Below are positions 1 through 10,169 of a stretch of DNA of 64,000 nt, in pieces; position 1 is the stretch's first letter; each line of letters starts with the position of its first letter. Source of the DNA: Spodoptera frugiperda (Eukaryota; Arthropoda; Insecta; Lepidoptera; Noctuidae); the NCBI RefSeq assembly GCF_023101765.2, contig NC_064216.1, forward strand, positions 5,546,501 to 5,610,500. The letters run 5' to 3'. The position numbers and the translations under genes are program-made. The notes below the pieces were generated by a model. It saw nothing but the letters and a program-made list of their open reading frames with translations. It was not told where the DNA came from and searched no databases.

Positions 1-400
1 AAAGCCATTAGGATATCGAAACAAGAATTTTACCGGATGGTCACGTGAATTTCTATGTAGGCAACTCGGTTACCAGGCCATGGTTGCATTTGGGATCAAA
101 GGGGCAAATGTATGCCTCGGTAAAGCCTTTCCTATGTACATTTTACACAAAGCCCTCTGTGAAAGCCGCTTGTTTTCTACTTACGGTTTTCACACTTACG
201 GATTAAATTCGTCGGTCAAAATTTTGCTCCTTTGGTGCCTTTGAGATAACCGGAGCTGTTATTTTAGTGAGTGAGTAGGGTTGTATAGTTATTGTTAATG
301 TTTTATGTTTTCATAGTAAAAATATAGCACAACATTGTTTATTATAATAGCTTTGGCTAACCGAGGCACCAGAGACAATTAGAACCTCTCAGATGAGGGT
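1..400. other. No gene seen; left flank of a MITE-like element
   Basis: I see no coding exon, RNA gene or classifiable repeat in this stretch. It is slightly less AT-rich than the following kilobases and contains short repeated words such as TAAAGCC and AAAGCC. The word CACCAGAGA occurs at about 367 and again inside the neighbouring element's terminal repeat, so the true left edge of that element could be further out than I place it. Confidence 0.5.
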
Positions 401-667
401 GTTTTTCCACCAGAGATGTGCTACAATATGTTGCTGTGGATGCGTTTGGCTGCTACCAATCATATTTTATTGGTACACATAGCTTATGGAAAGATGCGTG
501 CTATGGACGTGTGCTATGGATGGCTTTCCTACTACCGATGCATCGCATACTCGAGCTGCGTATCCTTCTCGCCCAGCTACATTTCTTGGCATCAGTGAGA
601 ACGGTCACATAGTTTCATTACTTAGCTATTTCATCTTCGTAGTATATAGCACATCTCTGGTGAAAAA
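401..667. mobile_element. MITE-like element with terminal inverted repeats
   Basis: The left end (about 402-423) contains CCACCAGAGATGTGCTA. The right end (about 647-667) carries the reverse complement, TAGCACATCTCTGGTG, followed by A5, matching the T5 on the left. About 220 bp of interior contain no convincing protein; the overlapping short frames across 416-686 are byproducts. The size and inverted ends fit a non-autonomous DNA transposon (MITE). I could not define a target-site duplication with confidence. The interior words GAAGATG, TATGTGACC, CAGCT(C/T)GAGTATGCGATG and GAAAGCCATCC recur in the opposite orientation at 57411-57580, which supports this being a dispersed family. Confidence 0.65.
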
Positions 668-680
668 GTACCAGAGATTT

Positions 681-1756
681 GCTTGATGAGCAACGCATCG
701 TAACAATAACATTAAAACTAGATCTAAAATTGTTACAAACACATCGAGAATCGAACACGATACCCGCATCTACCTAACGAATTAGGTATAAGTTACTAAC
801 AACTGGCAGAACTTAGTCCTACTAATATCGAATGCTACCGCAATAGGCGTCGCTTACACGCAGGCGAAACTTACCCCAATACGGTGAAGTTGGAACACTA
901 CAACGAAGTTAGTACTCAATTCAGACCTAGTTTCCATCAAGTCTATTTATAAACACATTATTTTGGTTTAATAGTTAAATTTTATTATGTATTGTTTTAA
1001 GTTAGTTTGGTAGTTCCGAGAATGGGACTTTGAGTAGCTTGTGTCTAGTTTCAAGAATGGAATAAACTTGTGTTGTGTGGTGGTTTATTATATATGTTTT
1101 ATTACAAAAACTAGACTTAATTTCTATTTTATATTCTGACAATTAAACTCATTGTAATTATTTACTACCCTACTTTTTTAGTCTACTCTAATAAAATTAT
1201 TCGCTACTAGGTACCTAGATTTTGAGTATTTTGTTAAAACGTTAGATTTACCAGACGGATTAAAATACTACATTCTAAGTATTTTATTTTATTAGTATTA
1301 AACTTTAGGCTTGCAAAACATACGAAATAGATTGATAGTGATCTCCAATATCAGTGATCTTCAAACAAATTTGAACAAGAAATCTTGAGTACCTAGTCAC
1401 AGTGTTGTCATCGACTAAAATAACTCAAGTTCTCATTGGGATAAAAACTATTCGTTCATAGGTATCTACTTAAATTGGTTGGAGAATCAATCTGTATAAG
1501 GAAATGTGTGAAAAATTATCATTCGTATCGATTTTATGATTGTTGTTTTAATTAAGTGTCGTGTGTGGGTTTTATTGATCTAGTTTTGTCATTGTTTCTT
1601 TTTTCGAATTTGGTTAACTGGCTCATTAATCGAATGACCAGTCATATGTTACAAAGTTTTGTTAAAATTTTGATTGTGATATTATATTAAATTATTCTAT
1701 TACGTAATAAAATTACTGAAATAAATTGTGCTTTTATATTGAATAACCTTATCATT
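681..1756. other. No gene seen
   Basis: AT-rich DNA without supportable exons. A short patch around 745-860, with CGAGAATCGAACACGATACCCGC, faintly resembles the B-box side of a decayed tRNA-like SINE, but no matching A box or tail is visible. I do not call it as a repeat. Confidence 0.45.
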
Positions 1757-1890
1757 TTTTAACCGACTTCAAGAGGTTTTCAGTTTGACCTGTATGTATG
1801 TTTGTGCGCGATTATCTCGCGTTTGACTGAACCGATTTTGATGCGGTTTTCAGCATAGTATTTTTCAGACTTAGGATAAGGTTTTATGGA
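1757..1890 (+). repeat. Dispersed lepidopteran repeat (AACCGACTTCAAG type)
   Basis: The block AACCGACTTCAAGAGG, followed by GTATGTATGTTTGTGCGCG, a TCTCGCG word and GAACCGATTTTGATGCGGTTTT, matches a very common moth/butterfly interspersed repeat that I recognise by its word order. It does not code for protein. I cannot assign it firmly to a transposon class from one copy. Related wording (ACTGGACCGATTTTAATAATTCTTTC) appears at 28255-28340. Confidence 0.5.
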
Positions 1891-4800
1891 TATTAAGTAA
1901 CTGACTTAAAAAAAATGGTATGGTATACATGTATATGGTAATGTAATGGTAAAGAAAAACAAATTCAGGTTTTCCTTAAAAAACAAATATTTCAGCATAA
2001 TAATGTAGCATCACCACAATCTTTACAATACACGCTTACCATACCTACATTCTAAACTAGTCCTCATCTACTTTGAATAATGCATATGCACGATTTCCCA
2101 TCACACAATCCTTTGAAAAGCATTTCGCGGTAAATTATCTCCTGTACCTACCTATGTACTACGTACGTAGACTTCTCTTCTAAACTACCCCAGACCTCCC
2201 TAGGGGCGTGTGCATCAGGAAGCAGCTCTTTGTTGTGATTCACACGTTCGCCAGACACTTTTTAAAAGGCTTTTGTCAGGCTTTTAAGTGTTACTGTCAC
2301 TTGTGGCATATAGTGCGTACGGGACGCCAGACGTTTTATTATACCTAGTGCCAAGTCTATAAGTACATAGGTATTTTTGAATGTTAAATGTTCTCGCCTG
2401 TATGTCTGTTTGTTGTTGTTTGGTTACGATTTTATTCTTACTAATTAGGTACTAGCAATAGCTACATAGTTGTAATTGGGATCAATTTCAAATACTCCAA
2501 CTAATATGTACACTACAACACATTAAGGTGTTTTAAGCGCAATTAAAAAACTTAAATGGTAAACGCAGACTTAGTAATTGCATTGCCAATCACTAGACGA
2601 ATAAATAATTCAAATTCTTCTAATTACGTGCTAAGTAACACTCGTCCTGAACTCAACAATCACCATAAGCAAGAAAAACTGCGAGAAATCGATTTTCCTT
2701 GGACCTAAATCGATAATCGTTTCAATATCGCACGCATCCATACAGTAATTGCTTACTGATCACAAGCTAATATTCATCTCCATTCATTTTGTATTCAAAT
2801 CGATTATGGTTAATTGATTATTCAATTGTTTGCGACAACATTTCTCACGCAATCACTTGTTATTTTACACTTCAACGGATCGCAAAACGTTTTGAAAAGA
2901 ATCGAACGATTAACAGTTAGAAAATGAAACGTACAAAAGGACCACTTGAAACAAAACAATACGAAATAAAAGTTTGGTGACAGAACCGTTTCTGACGACA
3001 TCTGGAGCAAATTCCAAACGATATTAAATTTTAATATTTTGTTTTTCTAATTTATTTCACTGTCAAGTTGAACTTTTGGTCTTTTTATGTTATTTGTCAG
3101 TGCAACCGAGGACATCAGTGTCATGTATCTGTCATGCGCGTACGCATGTGACCGACATCGATCTGGTAACAAAATCTGCCAGGATGGTGTGCACATTATA
3201 ATGATCTTATGCATATGACTGACATGTGTTAGTGACCAAAAATATTCTCTCATTAAAAATTATAAAAAAAAACATAATAATACATTAGAGATAAAACCAA
3301 CTTAAATGACATTACTCAATAATTAATTTTAAATGAAAGAATTATACTATACATTAGAGACATTTTTATTGGCTCAAAATCTCCTTCAATATATTATTAT
3401 CTAGTTAATCAATCGAACTTTACGATAAACAGGTCTCTAGCCACCAAACCATCCATCTTAAAGTTACGTAGTATTTACTATTTATGTATTTGGGCGTAAC
3501 TCGCCTCTACAGAGCACTAGGTCACAATATCCGTTTCCGATGTCACTTCGACGGCTTTATCGCTCTTAAATATGCAGGATTGACACCGCTATCAGTGTCT
3601 TTAATTTATTTGCTTGTCACATGAATTAATTTCAATATAAAACGAGATATAATCACTATTATTCTTAAGTAATGAGTTTTCGTTCAATAGTTTTAAGTTT
3701 GAGGCTTGTAATGTTTTATAGGAGACGTTTGGAGTTTTAGCATTAAAAATGTATTTACCTAGGTTTTGCTAGGAATGAGAGGAAATTTATTTTTCTACAT
3801 ATTGAGTTACATATCACAAATTATGAACAAAGCTCTGTAATTTAATGGGGTTAATGTAATTTTCTTTTCTTTGTATTAAGCTAAGCGTTGCAATTGAAAT
3901 CAGGTTGTAGATACTGAGATCACAACAATTCTTACATTAAATTCAGAAGCTTAAGGAAAGATTTTCCTATTTTACTTAAACGAATATCCAAAAAGCAAAC
4001 GTTAGTTGGCAAACTTATGTGCCCTCATGCATCTAACACATTGTCAACCTTGATTTATCACATCATATAACAATGACATAATGTAAGACAGTATTCTATA
4101 CGACCCACAAGGTCGGTAACGCATCGACGACCTTCAAGGCCATGGCAGTATACTAAATCTCAGCTTACATACTGTTACAGAGTTTCATATAATTTATGTA
4201 ATCACAGGACTTCACATAAGTACCTAGTTCCTTATGATAATAAATAAATTATCAACATAACTAGTGATCATTTTTCTTCTACGTTAAAAGTATTGTTGAT
4301 TTTCTTCAAAAGTCATTTCAACTCTTATAAATCATTATTAATTACTGTTTCAGTAATTTAAATAATACCGACTTATCTAGATTCGTCTTTTGTTTTTTTC
4401 ACGTTTGTCAAGTATCAGTCACATTGAAGTGTTGTTGTGTTGAGAGAAATACTTCAAACATCATCTTTATATTGAGTAGCCATTAAGAATTCCAGTGTGA
4501 CTCATGCTTGTCACAAACAGCTGCAACTCAATTAATTTTGACCTTAAAGGCAAATTAATAAAGCAGAAATTCAATTGTAGAAGTGTACAAGGTTGAAACA
4601 GCGTGATGAGCTGTATTTGTGCATATTACACCTCTTTGTACAAATTAAATACGGAATTAATGTTGCTATCACATCCCACGCTTTGTTAAATTCTAGGTGT
4701 CATTAAAACTTAGTTTTGCGTTTGTCAGTCAGATCCGTGTCAGTGACACACATTTTAAAGTCGACTTAATTTATCTGTACACTAAGTCTAATTATATTTT

Positions 4801-6683
4801 GGCACTTTTTGTTAGTCTACTCTTTGCTTAGTAATTAGATTTCTTTTTGAGTGCTTATTTACAGAGTTTCTTTAATTAGATTTTTAGATTAATCCATTCA
4901 AAATAAAAAGTTTTTACTTTAAAAATTAATAGGTACTGTTTTCAGATGCTCTGTATAATAATTGTAGCTAAAAACTTTACTCTAGTCCAGATGCAACTCA
5001 AGGTATCAAAAAATTAAAAGCTCAATAAAGCAAATAGAAATTTAGTGGTTGACATTGACATTTATAATGTCAACATTTATGACTCACTCAGCCACTGAAC
5101 ATGTGTATTTCTACACTCCCCATATGGGAAACCATTAAATAGTTCGTAGGTTAACAAAAAATGCAGTGTGATGATTGGAAAGGGTCTTTCTATTCCAATG
5201 AATTTCTTGTTCAAGTTTTTGCCTTTTGGATGTCGGTATTGTAGGATGATGAAAACAAAACTATCAAGTATCCGAATAATGCTTAAATTAAGTCTTTTGT
5301 TAGTCTATATTTGGGAGCAAAGAAATGGAGCCACGAACGTACCTTTTTTTACGAGTATTTTAATACTCGTATCAGAAAATGTTTATCAATTTAAGTTAAT
5401 TGGTAACGTAAGTCTATATAAAAGGCAATTTAATTACTTTTAATAATAGAGTATATTGTTGTTAAACCAGTTTTTTTTTAGTTTAGAGTTCTTTAATAGA
5501 TATGACTACCTAAAAAAATACAACCCTATTGGCTCCGTTTCTTTGATTTCAGGATTATTATTATTATTACTTCTAATACTGCATTTCAATTCGTTTAAAG
5601 TTAATTTTTGGAACTAAATATTATAATTCGAACTATTTCTACACCTAACGTTACGTGAGTAAGCCGATAACATAATAATTAATTTAGTATGTCTCACGAA
5701 AGTTACAATAAAATCATATTTCTACACCAATAAAACAATAAATAAATTTAGTTTCTACTTAGCTAATTACATAAAAACAAAACAGCCTACGTAGATGCCA
5801 ACCAACCTTCTCTTTTTCTTTGTATTGTAGATTTTGAACCCCAAGTCCTTTATAAAACTATTCTTTTGAACTTTAAATTGAAATTGTGTCACAAAGGCAG
5901 GAGCTACAATCAATTTCTATATTACTTTTTTTGTCTGCAAAGAAAACAAATGAGTTTTTGCGGTAGACTTGTCAATGTTTTTAGAGTACCTACAAGATTT
6001 TGCTACTAAAAACGTTGACATTATTATTTGATGTCGAATTTTTACTAAACTGTTCTTCATGCTTTCTTTCTGCAAGTCAATAGGTATTGTTGGATAGCAA
6101 CAACATTAGATTTTTGAATTTGACAAATTGCTGTTTAGCTTATCTTTAAAAAAACATGATACACTGGTGATACATAAGGTACTAAACTTAGCTCCTAACG
6201 AATCGGCAGATAGGCAAATTAAAATTTGATCTCTCTTCTTTAAAATACCGTGTCAAATGTGAAAGTTTACGCTGTCACAAAGCCACAAACTGATTCGGCA
6301 GTGGTGAAACAGGCCCTTAAATCATCTTTATCAATTAAACCTACCACAATAATGATCACGTTTCCTCCCAATCTCTTCCGGTAGAAAGAAACAGTATGGC
6401 CGTCGGTGTAATATCAATAATTCACACGTTCCTTACAAGGCGTACAGATGTACAGCGTGATACAATTAACTTGATTTATACTACGGATACGACAATATTA
6501 TATTATGTGTCTACTTATTTCACGGTCTCTGCTTGTACCAAACTTTTTATTTTTCACGCCTGAGAAAGTTTTCGTTAATGAAACTTGAAATTTTTGTGTT
6601 GTGTCATGCCTTTCTGTGATTTTGTATTCTATACGTGCTGTATAACTAGATTCGTTGTAGAAACAGTAAGCTTTAGGTAACTA
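1891..6683. other. Long AT-rich non-coding stretch
   Basis: I find no exon with both splice signals and protein-like composition here. The frames at 2822-3010 (-), 3047-3253 (-) and 5168-5443 (+) look like chance. A perfect TATA-box word, TATATAAAAGG, lies at 5415-5425, but no initiator follows at the proper distance. A 12-bp palindrome CTACGTACGTAG lies near 2159-2170. The stretch is most simply intron or upstream DNA of the Rapgap1-like gene. Confidence 0.5.
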
Positions 6684-6762
6684 GATATAAGAAATTAGAT
6701 TAGTAGAATAGGATTAGTTTTAGATTAGATTAGAATTAGATTGGTAGATTAGAAATAAAATC
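6684..6762. repeat. Degenerate AGATT/TTAGATTAGA simple repeat
   Basis: The words GATTAGTAGAATAGGATTAG, TTAGATTAGATTAGAATTAG and ATTGGTAGATTAGAAAT follow each other without a fixed period. This is a decayed pentamer-like simple repeat (unit close to AGATT). No function is suggested. Confidence 0.55.
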
Positions 6763-7883
6763 TAGTATCAATACTTTCTCAGCGTACATTATCTACAAAG
6801 AAATCATTTCTATTAGAACCCTTCCAAAAACTTAAACACTCAAATTGGAATAATTTGGTGATCATCATCATCAATTCAAAAATGTTCACAACTTTGGAAA
6901 ACCCTTAACCAAACCCTATATAAGCATTTAACTAGATCTTAGTCTACCGACCGCCACTCATAGGGACAGTCCAACATTTGCATTGGACTACATAATACTA
7001 AGGTAGTGCAGTACGCTAGTGTAAAACATAAAGTAATTATTCATTAAAATAGATGTATGACAACTACATTAAAGTGTATAAACAAGGTCTCGGAAGGAAC
7101 AGAACGGTAAATTTCTAGTCTCCCGTTGTTTACAATATATTGCTTCGTTTGTAGTGCAACATCAATAACTTCTCAGTTATAAGCACGCAATGTGTTACTA
7201 TTGGGTTATTTATTGTATTCGCGTGTTTGTTCCGTGCTACGATAGATAGAAAATTACTGCGATAAAGATGTGCTGCCTGTGGAATTCTGGTGACCCTAAT
7301 TTTGCCGGATATTAGTCCGGTTGCATTTCTATACTAATAGAGATTGTAGGTAAATCTAATTACGAAGATTACTGCAGTTTCTGTGTACAGATTAGTATAA
7401 AATTAAATTTCAAAGTTAATTATTTTCTCTACTATGCTTAAGTGTCAGTACCTATGTATACTAAATATGTACCTAGTTTGGTTTTCCTGTTTACCTGTAG
7501 GTTATTTTAATCGAATGCACAATAGTTTAAGGTAAATAATAATTAAAATCTAACAATAGTGCCAAGACAAGAATTTGAAGACCAAGAATATAACGTTTTG
7601 TTTCTTATGTCAAAACTTAAAACTTAGACATCCTTTAGACCCGCCTACGCGATACAACTTGACCCAAATAAAGAGTACCTTTGACAAAACTACTTGGAAT
7701 TATTATAAAAGTAGGCAATATAGTCGCATGTATATTTATAGTGTTGTACCTACGGTTGCGCCCCAAAGATCAACATACATATTGTATTTATTATACGAAG
7801 CGACGCGCCTGCAACGGGTTCTCATAAAATATGTATCCCTGTCTGAATACAATTGTATGAGAACACGTGTTTCCATGAGATGA
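6763..7883. other. No gene seen; chance frame
   Basis: The + frame at 7575-7883 (102 codons) is unlike any protein I know, has no splice support and runs into the retrotransposon remnant that follows. A TATATAAG word sits at 6917-6924, with no good initiator 30 bp on. Around 7262 ATGTGCTGCCTGTGGAATTCTG is followed by GTGACC, but as a donor it would leave the wrong phase for the GoLoco exon. Confidence 0.45.
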
Positions 7884-8003
7884 ATCATACAGACAAAAAT
7901 ATACCAAGATTCTATGGGGGTTTCGCAAGGACTGCACTTAGGACCAACGTTAATTCAAAGTGAAAAAATCTGTCCGAACCGGTCAGTACCTACCCTAATT
8001 TAA
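7884..8003 (+). pseudogene. LINE reverse-transcriptase remnant
   Basis: The + frame through 7917-7955 reads GVSQGLHLGPTLI, closely matching the G-V-P-Q-G-S-x-L-G-P-x-L-F block of non-LTR retrotransposon reverse transcriptases (jockey/CR1-like families), which sits before the catalytic Y-x-D-D region. The frame is preceded by a plausible lead-in, IQTKIYQDSM, and ends at a stop at 8001-8003, so only a scrap of the domain survives. No YxDD motif, endonuclease or 3' tail can be seen next to it. It is a dead intronic fragment, not a functional gene. The family assignment below LINE level is inference. Confidence 0.6.
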
Positions 8004-9822
8004 TCCCCTTTCCATTTGTATTACAAATTCTGTACTTTTGTTATTAAAATTTCTGCAAAATGAATTTTGCAGCTAATGTAGATATGCACATTATAAATAT
8101 ACTTCTTTTATCTCACCCCTTTTAAGAAGTTCACTATAAAACTGAACAAAATAGTCACTTATGACAGCAAATTGAAAAACAACAAACATTACATTATCAG
8201 CCAGAAACATCTGCCAATCAAATTTATTACATTCACGGACAACAATGCCACCCTTCAACACAGCGAAATTAGGCTAAGTCGAAAAACAAACATTCCTTGA
8301 TTGAGTCGCTGAATACCGGTTATATCAACGATTTAATGTAGGGGGAGATTTAATTTGGAAAACCATTATCTTGGTCATAACGCTAGCGAGGGCCGCGCGA
8401 AGGGCGCAGAGAATGGTCAGTTAATTGACGCATAAATCACAGACTCGATCCATTATTACTTGCACAGTTCCGCTGTCGGACAACAGATGGGGTCATTGTC
8501 GCGTGCACTTTTGTTTATATTATTTTGATAGCAGTAAATTGTGCATAACCGGTTCTCTCGAATTTTTAAGTTTTGCTGTCATCGTATATTATACGCTATT
8601 GAATATACTGAATATGATTCCTCTCGGTCTCGTGCCGTTAAATGACTGCAATCAGAGTACTATACAATTTTAATAACAGAGGAGGATCTAAGCATGATTT
8701 ATAATTATCATTGTACTGAGACCCATCTAGTAACGTTTCAATAATAAAACCGTTGAAAATGTTTTAACTAACAAAGCAAAATGTCATGCAATGAGTTTTA
8801 GTAAAATCTTGTTACCTATATAAAAACAAAACAAAAAGGAACATAAAGCCGCAGCGTAATCAAATTTGGTCCTATTTCTTATTCGAGAAAGCAAAAGTAT
8901 TTGAACGTCGTTTCCAGTGTAGCGATTTATGATACCTTCCCGTCACGCTTCAAGCAAAGTTTATTCTGTGAAAAGAAAAAGGAAAAATCTTTGCATAACT
9001 TAATCCTGAGTTGGATGGCCGCAGTAACGAGGTCTATTGTCGACTGGTCTATTATAGCGTATAGGCTTTAATGCACTCAAACATATAAGAAAGTCGCATA
9101 AAAATTAAAAAGACTGGCAGTGATTGATGCTGATTTATATGAAGTCAGCATAAATTCTTTTAAAAAGGGAGCTGAAATGTTCTATTGTATACCTTCAATA
9201 TTATCTCATGGTTATTTCTGTTGCTCTTGTAATAAGTATGCAAAACCTGAAGTACTTAAATACCAGATTCGTACAAATGGGTTTTATTCATTTTTTCCTT
9301 AACACTTTACGATATAATTGTAGCAATTAGTTTAAAGAGCTTCTTGACGTACCAACGTAAATGATCATTATTGGCATAAAGAGTTTAAAAATAAAGTACT
9401 TAAGGTAACTGCCATTATCCGCTTGTAGCCGTTGCCCCGCGATTATTGTGTTAAATCTTATTCTACAGGAGCATTGGCCATTATCTGAATAGATGTAAAT
9501 CTTAATCATTAACTTTTCTCAGTTTTGTTTGCTTTTGTTCTTGTCTTGACGTTAGTGAGATGATTTGTATGTATATTGTTATTAGTGAAAACAAAAGTAT
9601 ACGCTGTATGTAATAAAAAAAAACATTAATCTTCTTAAGATGCAGTTAAAAAATTAAGTAGCTAACAAGTTAAAACTTTGAAATATAACCGATTCAAGTT
9701 AAAATTATATTTACTTATTCTTTAAAAATATTAACTACCAAATTTAAAGAAAGCTGATAGTGTTTTAAGTCATGTTTAAGTTGAATAAACAATAATTTTG
9801 GTCCTAGTGTCCGCATTTTAGA
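8004..9822. other. No gene seen
   Basis: Non-coding DNA. A CpG-containing patch at 8380-8500 (with GAGGGCCGCGCGAAGGGCG) is locally GC-richer but has no open exon structure. The frames at 8425-8673 (+), 9120-9302 (+) and 9327-9509 (-) are short and unsupported. Confidence 0.45.
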
Positions 9823-9878
9823 CAGCGCCATCTACATTATTTCAATGTAAACAACATACTTTGTTTCAGCGCCATCTA
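9823..9878. repeat. Pair of CAGCGCCATCTA direct repeats
   Basis: CAGCGCCATCTA occurs at 9823-9834 and again at 9867-9878, separated by 32 bp. The motif is a familiar short word in insect repeats. Here the pair lies about 60 bp upstream of the GoLoco exon's acceptor, in its polypyrimidine/branch-point neighbourhood, so a repeat-derived intron boundary is possible. No coding potential. Confidence 0.5.
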
Positions 9879-9939
9879 TTATATTTTCCTGAACTAACTC
9901 AACAACAAGTACCTTAATAGTTCTTTGTCTGTCCGACAG

Positions 9940-10087
9940 GCGGCAGCACGTGTCGGCGCCATGGAGCTCCACAGCAACTTCGACAGGGGGCGCTCGTGCT
10001 CAACACGAGTTGTTCGAGTTGCTTGAACGAGTACAGTGTTCTCGGTTAGACGACCAGAGGGCAGTACTGCCGCCATATTTTTCTCAG
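9940..10087 (+). CDS. Rapgap1: Rap1GAP internal exon encoding the GoLoco motif
   Basis: This is an internal exon. The acceptor is the AG at 9938-9939 after a pyrimidine-rich TTCTTTGTCTGTCCGAC; the donor is CAG|GTGAGT at 10087/10088. The open frame (codons from 9941) has no Met and an in-frame stop at 9890, so it must be spliced. It encodes about 49 residues: a Ser/Thr/Gly-rich lead, then ELFELLERVQCSRLDDQR (10007-10060), a GoLoco motif with the conserved F-x-L-L, Q and D-D-Q-R residues, then AVLPPYFSQ. GoLoco peptides bind GDP-loaded Gi/o alpha subunits; the final Arg contacts the nucleotide. A single GoLoco followed by a Pro-Pro tail is as in Rap1GAP, which inactivates Rap1. Pins/LGN (several GoLocos after TPRs), RGS12/loco and Pcp2 are less likely. 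The exon ends in phase 0. An alternative acceptor (AG at 9945-9946) would give a symmetric 141-nt exon. The RapGAP domain is not in the window. Confidence 0.82.
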
Positions 10088-10106
10088 GTGAGTAAGTAGT
10101 CTATAC

Positions 10107-10169
10107 TAGTGTATTTTATACTCATCAGTTTGAGTAGTTGTACTTAAACTGATGAGAATAAATACACTA
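10107..10169. repeat. Strong inverted repeat (hairpin) just inside the GoLoco exon's intron
   Basis: The left arm 10107-10131 and right arm 10146-10169 are complementary except for one mismatch and one single-base gap. The loop is 14 nt (10132-10145). The right arm read as reverse complement is TAGTGTATTTATTCTCATCA followed by GTTT. The hairpin begins 20 nt after the donor at 10088. It could be a small foldback transposon, an RNA structure influencing use of that splice site, or chance; the arm length makes chance unlikely. Confidence 0.75.

Noticed and set aside
5415..5425. Perfect TATA box word TATATAAAAGG
   Set aside because: No initiator or exon at the required distance downstream.
7271..7293. 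Possible first exon MCCLWNS ending at a GTGACC donor
   Set aside because: As a donor it leaves one extra base, which does not match the two bases required by the GoLoco exon's preferred acceptor, and the donor is weak.
9894..10076. 60-codon minus frame
   Set aside because: Antisense shadow of the GoLoco exon.
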